Shown one piece after another: positions 24,817 to 32,625 of a stretch of 36,429 nt of DNA. The first letter of the stretch is position 1; every line of letters begins with the position of its first letter. Made by a program: the position numbers and the translations under genes. The stretch comes from Azoarcus sp. (GTDB lineage Bacteria; Pseudomonadota; Gammaproteobacteria; Burkholderiales; Rhodocyclaceae): positions 1 to 36,429 of the forward strand of contig JAUSOD010000001.1 in assembly GCA_030656215.1 (NCBI GenBank), given 5' to 3'. The notes below the pieces were generated by a model. It was given only the letters and a program-made list of their open reading frames with translations, was not told the DNA's origin and searched no databases.

Positions 24817-26202
24817 TTAGAATCGAATGCCGACACGCACACCGGCAATGTAGGTCGTATCCAGATCCTTGAAGTTCTGATTCGAATCGAGCGCCTTGTT
24901 CAGGGCAGGAGAGATGATCTGGAAACTGGGCGTGATGCTCAGCCAGGGGGTGATCGACGCGTTGTAGTACAGCTCGACAACGTCTTCACGATCCAGGCCG
25001 AGATCAAAGCGTTCACGAAGGTAAGGGACGAAGTCATCGCTGAACTCGGCACGCGCCCAGCCTAGGCCGAAATCGTCATTCGGGCGGCCCGGCACCACAC
25101 CCTTGCCAACCACACCCAGAGAGTAGCTGTACTTGATCGGGTTCGCTTTGCCGTCACTGACACCGACACTGAAGAAGGTGCCGATACCGCGCTTCGGGTC
25201 ACCGGCAGGCTGCCAGACAAACTGTTCGAAGCTGTAGACGGCTGCCCAGGTCTCCGACTCCTTGTTCAAGGGGACTGGCGGGATGGCGACAGGCGCCGGA
25301 TGGGCTGCGAGAATCTCACTGAGGATCGGGCCGGGATTGCCGAGCCGGGGAAAACGCTCGGTGAGCAGAAGCCCGGCGATGTTCGACGGATCCTGGACGA
25401 GGGACGTGCGGTCCTTGTTGCTCCAGGCCACCGTCAGGTTCTGGTGGCCGGGGAGCCCCCAGGGCCTGATCTTCACGTCCAAGCTGGCGAGCGCCATCAA
25501 TCCGTCGTCAAAGGCTTCACTCAGGTCGTCATCCATGATGGTGCCATTTGCATCCAGCACCATGCCCGCCAGCGTCACATCATGGGTGGGGAGGTACACG
25601 ACGCCCGCACCATAGGCCGACAATGGAACCATGGCGAGTGCGAGCGGGAAGTTCAAGCTCGTGTTCTGGAATCCGGTGGTGTAGTCACCATGCAACACGT
25701 TGGTCGGGGCGATGGCGTTGATCTTGCCCAGGAATACCCCAAATTGGTGGCTGAGAAACTGGGTGTAGGTGAACTCCTGCAGGCCAGTGTCACGTTCGAC
25801 GGTCGGCAGCATCCACGACATATTGGCCGGCACCAAGGCCCCGCTCTCCTTTAGGAGATGTTCCCCAAAGCTGCTCACCGTCTGAATCTTCAAGAAACCG
25901 CCTGGCCAGAGCCCCAGTTTTTGAGAGTCCAGGTTGAGGGTGAAGATCGCATTGCCCCAATTGCCACTGGCGGTGTCCCGCCCGCCGCTGGTAATCGTTT
26001 GCGGCATCCAGTAGACGTCCAGGTCGACCACGATGCCCTTCCTGGCGAAGTCGTCACGCACGCCCCCCCAGTCACCGGTCAAGCGGGCGCGTGATGCGAG
26101 ATCACCGCCCCAGGTGTCAGGGGTGTCGTAAGGCATGGCCTGCACGGGCATGGATATGCCGAGCGCTGATAGCAAGGCGCCTAGTCCGAGTACTTTTTTC
26201 AT
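24817..26202 (-). CDS. oprB: OprB-type carbohydrate-selective porin
   Basis: A 461-residue outer-membrane porin with a signal peptide ending near MPVQA. OprB features: RLTGDWGGVRDDFARKGIVVDLDVY near the N-terminus, GKINA, NFPLALAMVPLSAYGAG, WSNKDRT, and a C-terminal VGIRF ending in Phe. OprB porins pass sugars and related solutes through the outer membrane. The gene lies 70 bp after the sulfatase gene on the same strand, so it could import sulfated sugars or release products (inference). It is the last gene of the transcript from promoter site 6. Confidence 0.9.
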   Translation of the reverse strand: MKKVLGLGALLSALGISMPVQAMPYDTPDTWGGDLASRARLTGDWGGVRDDFARKGIVVDLDVYWMPQTITSGGRDTASGNWGNAIFTLNLDSQKLGLWPGGFLKIQTVSSFGEHLLKESGALVPANMSWMLPTVERDTGLQEFTYTQFLSHQFGVFLGKINAIAPTNVLHGDYTTGFQNTSLNFPLALAMVPLSAYGAGVVYLPTHDVTLAGMVLDANGTIMDDDLSEAFDDGLMALASLDVKIRPWGLPGHQNLTVAWSNKDRTSLVQDPSNIAGLLLTERFPRLGNPGPILSEILAAHPAPVAIPPVPLNKESETWAAVYSFEQFVWQPAGDPKRGIGTFFSVGVSDGKANPIKYSYSLGVVGKGVVPGRPNDDFGLGWARAEFSDDFVPYLRERFDLGLDREDVVELYYNASITPWLSITPSFQIISPALNKALDSNQNFKDLDTTYIAGVRVGIRF

Positions 26203-26272
26203 GTTGGTGATCTCTTCTTCAAGTTGTCAGTCGCCCGCGGGGATTGTCGTGCCACGCCGCGAGGGCAGTAAG

Positions 26273-27943
26273 TCAGAGGTCGTGGACTGCGGGGGTTGCC
26301 ACCCAGCCGCCATCGACACCGCCCGGCAACATCTGCCCGATGTCCTCGCCTACTTCCTCGTCGATCAGCTTGTTCAGCTTGGCATTCATCACTGCAAGGA
26401 GCTCGGCGTTCTTGATCGGGTCCATGGCGAGGTTGTCGAGTTCGTGCGGATCGTTCTGGAGATCGAAAAGCTCGACATCGTTGAGCTCGAACAGTTCGTC
26501 GACTGACGTCGGCCGGTTGTGCTGCTTGGGCGAAAAGTAGCGGGTGAACTGGTAGCGGCCGTCGAAAACACTGCGGATCGCGCCGCGCTTGCTCATGTCG
26601 GGTCGCAGGCCGGACTCCTTGATCTTCGCGGCGCCGCCCGGCTGTGCGAGGAACGCGCTGGCCTTCTGCAGGAAGCTGCCGTCCAGCGAGGCGAACATGT
26701 TGAAGCAGTACAACTGCCCGTCGCGCACGGTGTCGAGGTCGGCCTGTTCCGGCGCGGCGAGCACCGGCGAGAAGTCCTTGCCCGGCAGCGTGTGGGCGAT
26801 CTCCGCCTTCTTTTCCGGGCTGGCATTGGTGAGCGCGACCAGGGTCGGCGCGATATCCAGGTGCGTCGTGACCGCCTTGCAGCACTTGCCACCGGGGTAG
26901 GCTGGGTGGGCCACGATCAACGGCACGTTGTTCTGCTCGCGGTAGGAGGTCGCGCCCTTGCCGGTCATCTGGTGTGCGCCACCGAGCTCGCCGTGGTCCG
27001 AGGTCAGGATGACGATGGTGTTCGAGGCCAGCCCGCGGTCTTCCAACTCGTCGAGCACCGTCATGATGTGACGGTCCACATCCTGCAGGGCGTTCAGGTA
27101 GAAGTTCTGGCGCTTGTGCCAGCGCCATTCCTCGTTCGCCGGGATCGGGCCGGTCATGACGTCGTTCCCGATGGTGTGGTCGGTGTGGGCGGCGGGGCGC
27201 CCGGGGGCGTCGATCGGCTGGGTGAAGCTGGCGGGAAGATCGATGTCCCACTGGTTCTTGTACATCGCATGCGCCGGATCGCCGGCGAGGTGGGTCAGCG
27301 CGTTCTTCGCCTGCACCGGCTGGCCGGGCTCGTCGGTGTTGTAGAACATCACGTCGTGCGGGTTGACCAGGTTCACCGCGAGGAACCACGGCTTCTGCTG
27401 CTGCGCAAGCTCTGCGGCCTTACCGCGCAACCAACTCGCCGCGGCGGCTGCGATCATGCCGTCGTGCAGATACCCGCCCTGGGTGTGCGCAATGATGTCG
27501 CCAACGCCAAGGTAGTCGGAGAACCCGTAGGCTTCCATCTCCTTGGTGAAGATCTTCTGCGGCGCCGCGAGGGTGTTGTCGGTCTCGAACTCCCGGGTGA
27601 GGTGCCATTTGCCCTTGTAGGCCGTGTAGTAGCCGGCGTCACGAAGGAGATGCCCGAGCGTCTTGATGTCGGTGGACATGCTGCTCATCCAGGGGAAGTT
27701 CGTGTTGTCGAACATCTTGGTCTGCTGGATGTGACGGCCGGTATAGATCACCGAGCGCGAGGAGGTGCACACGCAGGAGTTGATGCGATGGTTCTCGAAA
27801 ATGACACCGCACTTCGCCAGTCGCTCGTGTGCAGGAAGCTGGTAGTCCGCAGGCAACTCGCCGGGGCGGAAGTAGCGCTCCTGATCGGTGACGATAAACA
27901 CGATGTTGTACGGTACGCCAGTCGTTTGCTCGACGATGCTCAT
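26273..27943 (-). CDS. Type I sulfatase, Cys-type
   Basis: A 556-residue protein of the alkaline-phosphatase fold. I chose the ATG at 27943: AAGGAGG lies 8 nt upstream, and a longer frame to 28012 has no such signal. The metal site starts VTDQER, with DHGELGGAH further on. The formylglycine motif reads C59-T-S-S-R-S...TGR: Cys at the modified position, but Ser where the usual (C/S)-x-(P/A)-x-R has Pro or Ala. No signal peptide is seen, so it is probably cytoplasmic. It lies 70 bp upstream of the OprB gene and is divergent from the maturase gene. Substrate unknown; choline- or sugar-sulfate hydrolysis is possible. Confidence 0.9.
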   Translation of the reverse strand: MSIVEQTTGVPYNIVFIVTDQERYFRPGELPADYQLPAHERLAKCGVIFENHRINSCVCTSSRSVIYTGRHIQQTKMFDNTNFPWMSSMSTDIKTLGHLLRDAGYYTAYKGKWHLTREFETDNTLAAPQKIFTKEMEAYGFSDYLGVGDIIAHTQGGYLHDGMIAAAAASWLRGKAAELAQQQKPWFLAVNLVNPHDVMFYNTDEPGQPVQAKNALTHLAGDPAHAMYKNQWDIDLPASFTQPIDAPGRPAAHTDHTIGNDVMTGPIPANEEWRWHKRQNFYLNALQDVDRHIMTVLDELEDRGLASNTIVILTSDHGELGGAHQMTGKGATSYREQNNVPLIVAHPAYPGGKCCKAVTTHLDIAPTLVALTNASPEKKAEIAHTLPGKDFSPVLAAPEQADLDTVRDGQLYCFNMFASLDGSFLQKASAFLAQPGGAAKIKESGLRPDMSKRGAIRSVFDGRYQFTRYFSPKQHNRPTSVDELFELNDVELFDLQNDPHELDNLAMDPIKNAELLAVMNAKLNKLIDEEVGEDIGQMLPGGVDGGWVATPAVHDL

Positions 27944-27974
27944 GACGCCAGCCTCCTTGATGATCTGTCGGTCA

Positions 27975-28019
27975 ATCATAGAAGAAGGCCGCGAGGCTGA
28001 CGATGGGACCAAGGTCCAA
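27975..28019 (-). promoter_or_regulatory. Regulon promoter, site 6 (sulfatase-OprB operon)
   Basis: On the minus strand the dyad TTGGACCTTGGTCCCAT covers 28003-28019, then 22 bp, then the -10 TATGAT at 27975-27980. Predicted start is about 27968, leaving a 25-nt leader that includes the ribosome binding site of the sulfatase. Read on the plus strand the same dyad is a near-perfect consensus, but no -10 lies at the right distance that way, so I assign it to the minus strand. Confidence 0.75.
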
Positions 28020-28106
28020 TGCCCGATAACCTGGGTAGAGGTCCAGCGCCGGCAAAAAACTTGACCCTCGCCATCGCAAGGGAGTTGATCAAGGGGGCCT
28101 TGGAAC

Positions 28107-28151
28107 TAGGGCCAAGGTCCAATATGCCAATTTCGACTGAAGCGATATCGT
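28107..28151 (+). promoter_or_regulatory. Regulon promoter, site 7 (sulfatase maturase)
   Basis: The dyad TAGGGCCAAGGTCCAAT is at 28107-28123, then 22 bp, then the -10 TATCGT at 28146-28151. Predicted start is about 28158, with a leader of about 91 nt to the ATG at 28249. Sites 6 and 7 share the 306-bp divergent gap between sulfatase and maturase. Confidence 0.75.
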
Positions 28152-28248
28152 TGGTGGGGTGAGGCAACGCGGGTCGATCCTGGCCGGGCGCCAGTCACGC
28201 GCATTGCTCGAAAAAGATGACGTTGCGCCAAGCGAGAGGGCCCTGTGC

Positions 28249-29493
28249 ATGCAATCGAACCTGTCCCATTACCACCTCCTCGCCAAGCCGGCGGGCGCCG
28301 CGTGCAACCTGGGTTGCCAGTATTGCTTCTTCCTCTCCAAAGAGAATCTCTATCACGGCGAGAGTCACCTTATGGACGAGGCCACGCTCGAGACCTACAT
28401 CGCGCAGTTGATGGAGTCCTCACCCGGGCCACAGGTTGACGTCGCATGGCAGGGCGGCGAGCCGATGCTGCGTGGGCTGGACTTCTACAAACGTTCGGTC
28501 GCACTCGCCGAACGCTATCGAAAGCCCCATCAGCAGATCCTCCACACCATACAGACCAACGGCACGCTGATCGACGACGAGTGGGCGCGCTTCTTCAAGC
28601 AGCATAACTATCTGGTCGGACTCAGCATCGACGGGCCACGCGCCCTGCACGACACCTATCGTGTCACCAAGAAAGGCGCTGGCAGTTTCGACGAGGTGGT
28701 TCGCGGCTGGAAGCTCCTGCGCAAGCACGGCGTGGACGTGAATATCCTCTGCACCGTCCATGCCGCCAATCAGGACCATCCGCTCGAGGTCTACCGCTTC
28801 TTTCGCGACGAACTAAAGGCGGAATACATTCAAGTCATTCCGATCATCGAGCGCGCCACCCTGGACACCATCACTGTAGCCAACAAGGGTTGGGGAGGGC
28901 TGAAAGGCACGGATCGCCCCCTCTACAAGCAGGAAGGCAGCCTGGTCACCGAGCGCACCGTGAACGCAGAGAAGTTCGGCCACTTCCTGAACAGCATCTT
29001 CGATGAGTGGGTAAAGCGCGATGTCGGCAAAGTCTATGTAACGACCTTCGACATTGCACTCGGCAGCTGGTTGGGTCAGCACAACGCCTGCATCGTCTCG
29101 CCCACCTGTGGTAACGCGCTGGCCCTGGAGCACAACGGCGACGTTTATTCCTGCGACCACTTCGTCGAACCGGATCACCTGTTGGGCAATATCAAGGACA
29201 CGCCGCTTGGCAGGTTGGTCAGGTCAGAAAAGCAGAGCCGCTTCGGGCAGGCCAAGTACGACACCTTGCCCAAGTATTGCAAGGAGTGTCCTGTCCTCTT
29301 CGCCTGCTATGGCGAATGCCCACGCAACCGCTTTATCAAGACGCCCGATGGCGAGGATGGGCTGAACTATCTGTGCGCCGGCTACAAGGGATTCTTTACC
29401 CACATCGATTCGGCAATGAAGACCATGGCGAATCTGATCAAGCAAGGGCGCTACGCTGACGAGATTCTGACCTTGCCGAACGGCACACCCTGA
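28249..29493 (+). CDS. Anaerobic sulfatase-maturating enzyme (radical SAM)
   Basis: A 414-residue radical SAM enzyme that oxidises the sulfatase active-site Cys or Ser to formylglycine without oxygen. The cluster motif is Cys19-x3-Cys23-x2-Cys26 (ACNLGCQYC). A C-terminal SPASM domain follows, with Cys-rich motifs (CGNALALEHNGDVYSCDHF, YCKECPVLFACYGECPRNRF, LCAGYKGFF) for two further 4Fe-4S clusters. Length suits the family (about 370-410). I chose the ATG at 28249: GAGAGG is 9 nt upstream, while a GTG at 28159 sits at the predicted transcription start. It lies between two sulfatase genes that are its likely substrates. Confidence 0.92.
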   Translation: MQSNLSHYHLLAKPAGAACNLGCQYCFFLSKENLYHGESHLMDEATLETYIAQLMESSPGPQVDVAWQGGEPMLRGLDFYKRSVALAERYRKPHQQILHTIQTNGTLIDDEWARFFKQHNYLVGLSIDGPRALHDTYRVTKKGAGSFDEVVRGWKLLRKHGVDVNILCTVHAANQDHPLEVYRFFRDELKAEYIQVIPIIERATLDTITVANKGWGGLKGTDRPLYKQEGSLVTERTVNAEKFGHFLNSIFDEWVKRDVGKVYVTTFDIALGSWLGQHNACIVSPTCGNALALEHNGDVYSCDHFVEPDHLLGNIKDTPLGRLVRSEKQSRFGQAKYDTLPKYCKECPVLFACYGECPRNRFIKTPDGEDGLNYLCAGYKGFFTHIDSAMKTMANLIKQGRYADEILTLPNGTP

Positions 29494-29521
29494 TGCCCCC
29501 AGCGTTCAAGGCTGGCATGAC

Positions 29522-29565
29522 TTGGACCAAGGTCTAATGGCGCGCAAATGCCCAGCGCCTAGACT
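29522..29565 (+). promoter_or_regulatory. Regulon promoter, site 8 (sulfatase 2)
   Basis: The dyad TTGGACCAAGGTCTAAT is at 29522-29538, then 21 bp, then the -10 TAGACT at 29560-29565. Predicted start is about 29572, with a leader of about 69 nt. This is the only one of the eight sites with a 21-bp gap. Confidence 0.75.
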
Positions 29566-29640
29566 GGTGAGTCGTGGCGCCTTCAGTGACGGGCAAGCGC
29601 AAGGCGCGCGTGACTTCACGTTCATACAAGGAGTTTGATG

Positions 29641-32010
29641 ATGAGCAAACAAGACAAAAAACCACGTACCCACCTTCCCATGCGGAACACCGCGCCGGCA
29701 CGCTTCGTTTCATACGATGCCAAAGACCCGGACACGGTCAAGACACCCATCGAGCAGTTGCGTCCGCCCGAGGGCGCCCCGAACGTGCTCATCGTGCTCA
29801 TCGACGACTGCGGCTTCGGTGCGCCCGGCACCTTCGGCGGCCCCTGCGCCACCCCGTTTGCGGACAGGCTGGCCGCGGGCGGTCTCAAGTTCAATCGCTT
29901 CCATACAACGGCAATCTGCTCGGCAACACGCCAGTCCTTGCTGACCGGACGTAACCACCATTCGGCCGGCATGGCCGGTATCACCGAGATCGCTACCGGC
30001 CAGCCGGGTTACTCGTCGGTGCTGCCCAATTCCATGTCGCCGCTGGCGAAGACGCTCAAACTCAACGGCTACAACACCGCTCAGTTTGGCAAGTGTCATG
30101 AGGTGCCCGTGTGGCAATCCAGTCCGGTCGGCCCGTTTGACCAGTGGCCGACGGGCGGTGGCGGCTTCGAGTACTTCTATGGCTTCCTCGGTGGCGAGGC
30201 GCACCAGTGGTACCCCTCGCTATATGAGGGCACCACCCCGATCGCGCCCTCGAAAACACCCGAAGAGGGTTACCACTTGATGGAGGACATGACCGACAAG
30301 GCCATCTCCTGGATCCATCAGCAGAAAGCCCTTGCCCCGGACAAGCCCTTCTTTACCTATTTCGCTCCAGGCGCGACCCACGCACCGCACCATGTCCCCA
30401 AGGAATGGGCCGACAAGTACAAGGGCAAGTTCGACGGTGGTTGGGACCAGCTGCGTGAGGAGACCTTCGCCCGGCAGAAGAAGCTCGGCGTGATCCCGGA
30501 GGATTGTGAGCTCACCCCGCGCCCCGGCGACGTACCCAGCTGGGACGAGATGCCTGAGGCGTTCAAGCCGGTGCTGCGCCGGCAGATGGAAGTCTATGCG
30601 GGCTTCCTTGAGTACACCGACTACCACGTGGGCCGCCTGTACGAAGCGATCGAGAAGCTTGGCCTCGCCGACGACACGCTGGTGTACTACATCATCGGTG
30701 ACAACGGTGCCTCCGCCGAAGGCTCGATCAACGGCTGCTTCAACGAGATGAGTTACTTCAATGGCTTGCAGGCGCTCGAAACGGCCGAATACCTGACCGA
30801 GCGGATCGACCTGCTGGGTGGCCCGGACTCGTATAACCACTTTGCCGTGGGTTGGGCCCACGCCCTGAACACGCCGTATCAATGGACCAAACAGGTTGCC
30901 TCGCACTTTGGTGGCACGCGCAATGGCACCATTGTTCACTGGCCCAAGGGGATTGAGGCCAAAGGCGAGTTGCGTACGCACTTTGCGCACGTCATCGACG
31001 TGGCGCCGACCATCCTGGAGGCTGCGGGCATCCCCGAGCCGCTGTCGGTCGATGGTATCCAGCAGGACCCGATCGAAGGCACCAGCATGCTGTACTCATT
31101 CAACGACGCCAAGGCGCCGGAGCGCCACGAGACGCAGTACTTCGAGGTCATGGGTAACCGAGCGATCTTCCACAAGGAATGGACGGCGGTGACCAAGCAC
31201 TACACGCCGTGGAAGCCGGCCGAGAAGCCCGCGCTGGACGATGATGTATGGGAGCTTTACGACATCAGCAAGGACTGGACTCAGGCCAAGGACTTGTCGA
31301 AGGAGATGCCGCAGAAGCTGAAGGAGTTGCAGCGGCTGTGGCTTATCGAGGCGACGCGCTACAAGGTGCTGCCCATTGATGACCGCATGTTCGAGAAGAT
31401 CAACCCGGACACCGCCGGACGGCCGGTGCTGATCAAGGGCAAGACTCAACTGTTGGCTGGCGGTATGGGGCACCTGAGTGAGAATTGCGTGCTAAATCTC
31501 AAGAACAAGTCCCACGCTGTTACCGCAGAGATCGTCGTCCCGCAAGGCGGTGCTGAGGGCGTCATCATCGCGCAGGGTGCCGATATCGGCGGCTGGAGCC
31601 TGTACGCCAAGGGCGGCAAGCTCAAGTACTGCTACAACTGGGGGGGCTTCAACCACTTCATGATCGAGAGCACCTCCGTCATGTCTCCGGGCGAACATCA
31701 GGTGCGCATGGAATTCGCCTATGCTGGAGGTGGGCTTGGCAAGGGCGGCAAGGTGACGTTGTACATAGACGGCCAGAAGGATGGCGAGGGCGAAGTCGGC
31801 GCAACGCTGGCGATGATCTTTTCCGCCGACGACGGCCTGGATGTCGGCAAGGACGGTGGTTCGGCGGTCTCCCCGGATTACGCGCCTGGCAACAATGCCT
31901 TCAACGGCAAGGTGAAGGCCGTGCAACTGGCAATCGACGAGGCCGCAGAAGACCTCGATCACCTGCTTGATCCGGCAGATGTCATCCGGATGGCAATGGC
32001 TCGGCAGTAA
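29641..32010 (+). CDS. Arylsulfatase, Cys-type, with C-terminal beta domain
   Basis: A 789-residue sulfatase without a signal peptide. I chose the ATG at 29641, 7 nt after AAGGAG; a TTG at 29635 and an ATG at 29638 are alternatives. The metal site is IDDCGFG (Asp55, Asp56), and the formylglycine motif is C93-S-A-T-R with LLTGRNHH. Ala replaces the usual Pro. DNGASAEGS carries further metal ligands. After about residue 600 a beta-rich domain follows (ITAEIV..., VTLYIDGQKDGEGE), as in many arylsulfatases. Substrate unknown. It follows the maturase gene and promoter site 8 and ends at a strong hairpin. Confidence 0.92.
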   Translation: MSKQDKKPRTHLPMRNTAPARFVSYDAKDPDTVKTPIEQLRPPEGAPNVLIVLIDDCGFGAPGTFGGPCATPFADRLAAGGLKFNRFHTTAICSATRQSLLTGRNHHSAGMAGITEIATGQPGYSSVLPNSMSPLAKTLKLNGYNTAQFGKCHEVPVWQSSPVGPFDQWPTGGGGFEYFYGFLGGEAHQWYPSLYEGTTPIAPSKTPEEGYHLMEDMTDKAISWIHQQKALAPDKPFFTYFAPGATHAPHHVPKEWADKYKGKFDGGWDQLREETFARQKKLGVIPEDCELTPRPGDVPSWDEMPEAFKPVLRRQMEVYAGFLEYTDYHVGRLYEAIEKLGLADDTLVYYIIGDNGASAEGSINGCFNEMSYFNGLQALETAEYLTERIDLLGGPDSYNHFAVGWAHALNTPYQWTKQVASHFGGTRNGTIVHWPKGIEAKGELRTHFAHVIDVAPTILEAAGIPEPLSVDGIQQDPIEGTSMLYSFNDAKAPERHETQYFEVMGNRAIFHKEWTAVTKHYTPWKPAEKPALDDDVWELYDISKDWTQAKDLSKEMPQKLKELQRLWLIEATRYKVLPIDDRMFEKINPDTAGRPVLIKGKTQLLAGGMGHLSENCVLNLKNKSHAVTAEIVVPQGGAEGVIIAQGADIGGWSLYAKGGKLKYCYNWGGFNHFMIESTSVMSPGEHQVRMEFAYAGGGLGKGGKVTLYIDGQKDGEGEVGATLAMIFSADDGLDVGKDGGSAVSPDYAPGNNAFNGKVKAVQLAIDEAAEDLDHLLDPADVIRMAMARQ

Positions 32011-32033
32011 CGGCCTGCGAGCAACTCGGGAGT

Positions 32034-32058
32034 GGTCCGGAGCTCAGAGCTCCGGACC
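32034..32058. terminator. 12-bp perfect hairpin after sulfatase 2
   Basis: GGTCCGGAGCTC at 32034-32045 pairs with GAGCTCCGGACC at 32047-32058 around one base. T-rich sequence (ttgttcgatttt) follows on the + strand. It ends sulfatase 2 and may also end the minus-strand gene stopping at 32110. Confidence 0.75.
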
Positions 32059-32109
32059 GGTTGTTCGATTTTCGCCAGGTTGGTTCTCCAAACTGGTGCC
32101 CGTCACGGT

Positions 32110-32613
32110 TCAACCGGAAGATTGCGCCTCGATATCCTTCAGGGCCTGCTTGATCGCGGCGTCGACCGCTGCCTGTCGCACGTCGACCGTCTTGACTCGC
32201 GCCTCCAGTGCTTTTCGCGCCTCGTCGGCCTGCTTCTGGAGTGCCGGTGCGTTGCCGAGCTCCTTCTTCAGTTTCGCACTGCCGAGGAGGGCGATCTGGG
32301 CGTGGGTGGATTCCTGATCGTTCTTGTAGCGTTCGCCGAGCACCCTGGCGTAGCTGCTCACCGACTCGGACATGAGCTTGGCGATCTGCGCGTCCGGGTT
32401 GTCGAGGCTGCGATTGGTCTTGGCACTCAGTTCGGGCAGGTCGGGCAGGCGCAGGATGGTGCCCGGTTTCAGCTTGCCGATGTCCTTGAGCTGCGGGTTG
32501 GCCTTCAGCAGCGCAGCCTCGGCTTTCTCGCGTTGTTTGGGGGTGAGCCGAACATAAAGTTTGTCGGCAATTTCGGCGACGTTTTTTTCGCCACGGAAGC
32601 TTGCGATGGCCAT
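32110..32613 (-). CDS. LysM-like protein, possible tail or injection-system hub component
   Basis: A 167-residue protein, AAGGAG 7 nt before the ATG. The N-terminal 60 residues look LysM-like: a helix pair ending LKPGTILRLPDLPE, as in small tail proteins that bind peptidoglycan or the hub. The C-terminal half is a long Lys/Ala-rich helix with repeated charged residues, probably coiled coil. There is no signal peptide. It lies 12 bp after the DUF6519 gene, so the two are in one operon. Phage-tail or contractile-injection context is inferred from the neighbour only. Confidence 0.6.
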   Translation of the reverse strand: MAIASFRGEKNVAEIADKLYVRLTPKQREKAEAALLKANPQLKDIGKLKPGTILRLPDLPELSAKTNRSLDNPDAQIAKLMSESVSSYARVLGERYKNDQESTHAQIALLGSAKLKKELGNAPALQKQADEARKALEARVKTVDVRQAAVDAAIKQALKDIEAQSSG

Positions 32614-32625
32614 GCGAATTCTCCT

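Noticed and set aside
26519-28000. Long plus-strand open frame antisense to sulfatase 1
   Set aside because: High GC third positions create long antisense frames; it has no domain and the opposite strand codes for a clear sulfatase.
28009-28020. Plus-strand reading of the site 6 dyad as a second maturase promoter
   Set aside because: The core is perfect, but the hexamer at 22 bp is CCAGCG. The minus strand has TATGAT at the right distance.
28159-28248. GTG start for the maturase at 28159
   Set aside because: It falls at the predicted transcription start with no ribosome binding site; the added residues are not family-like.
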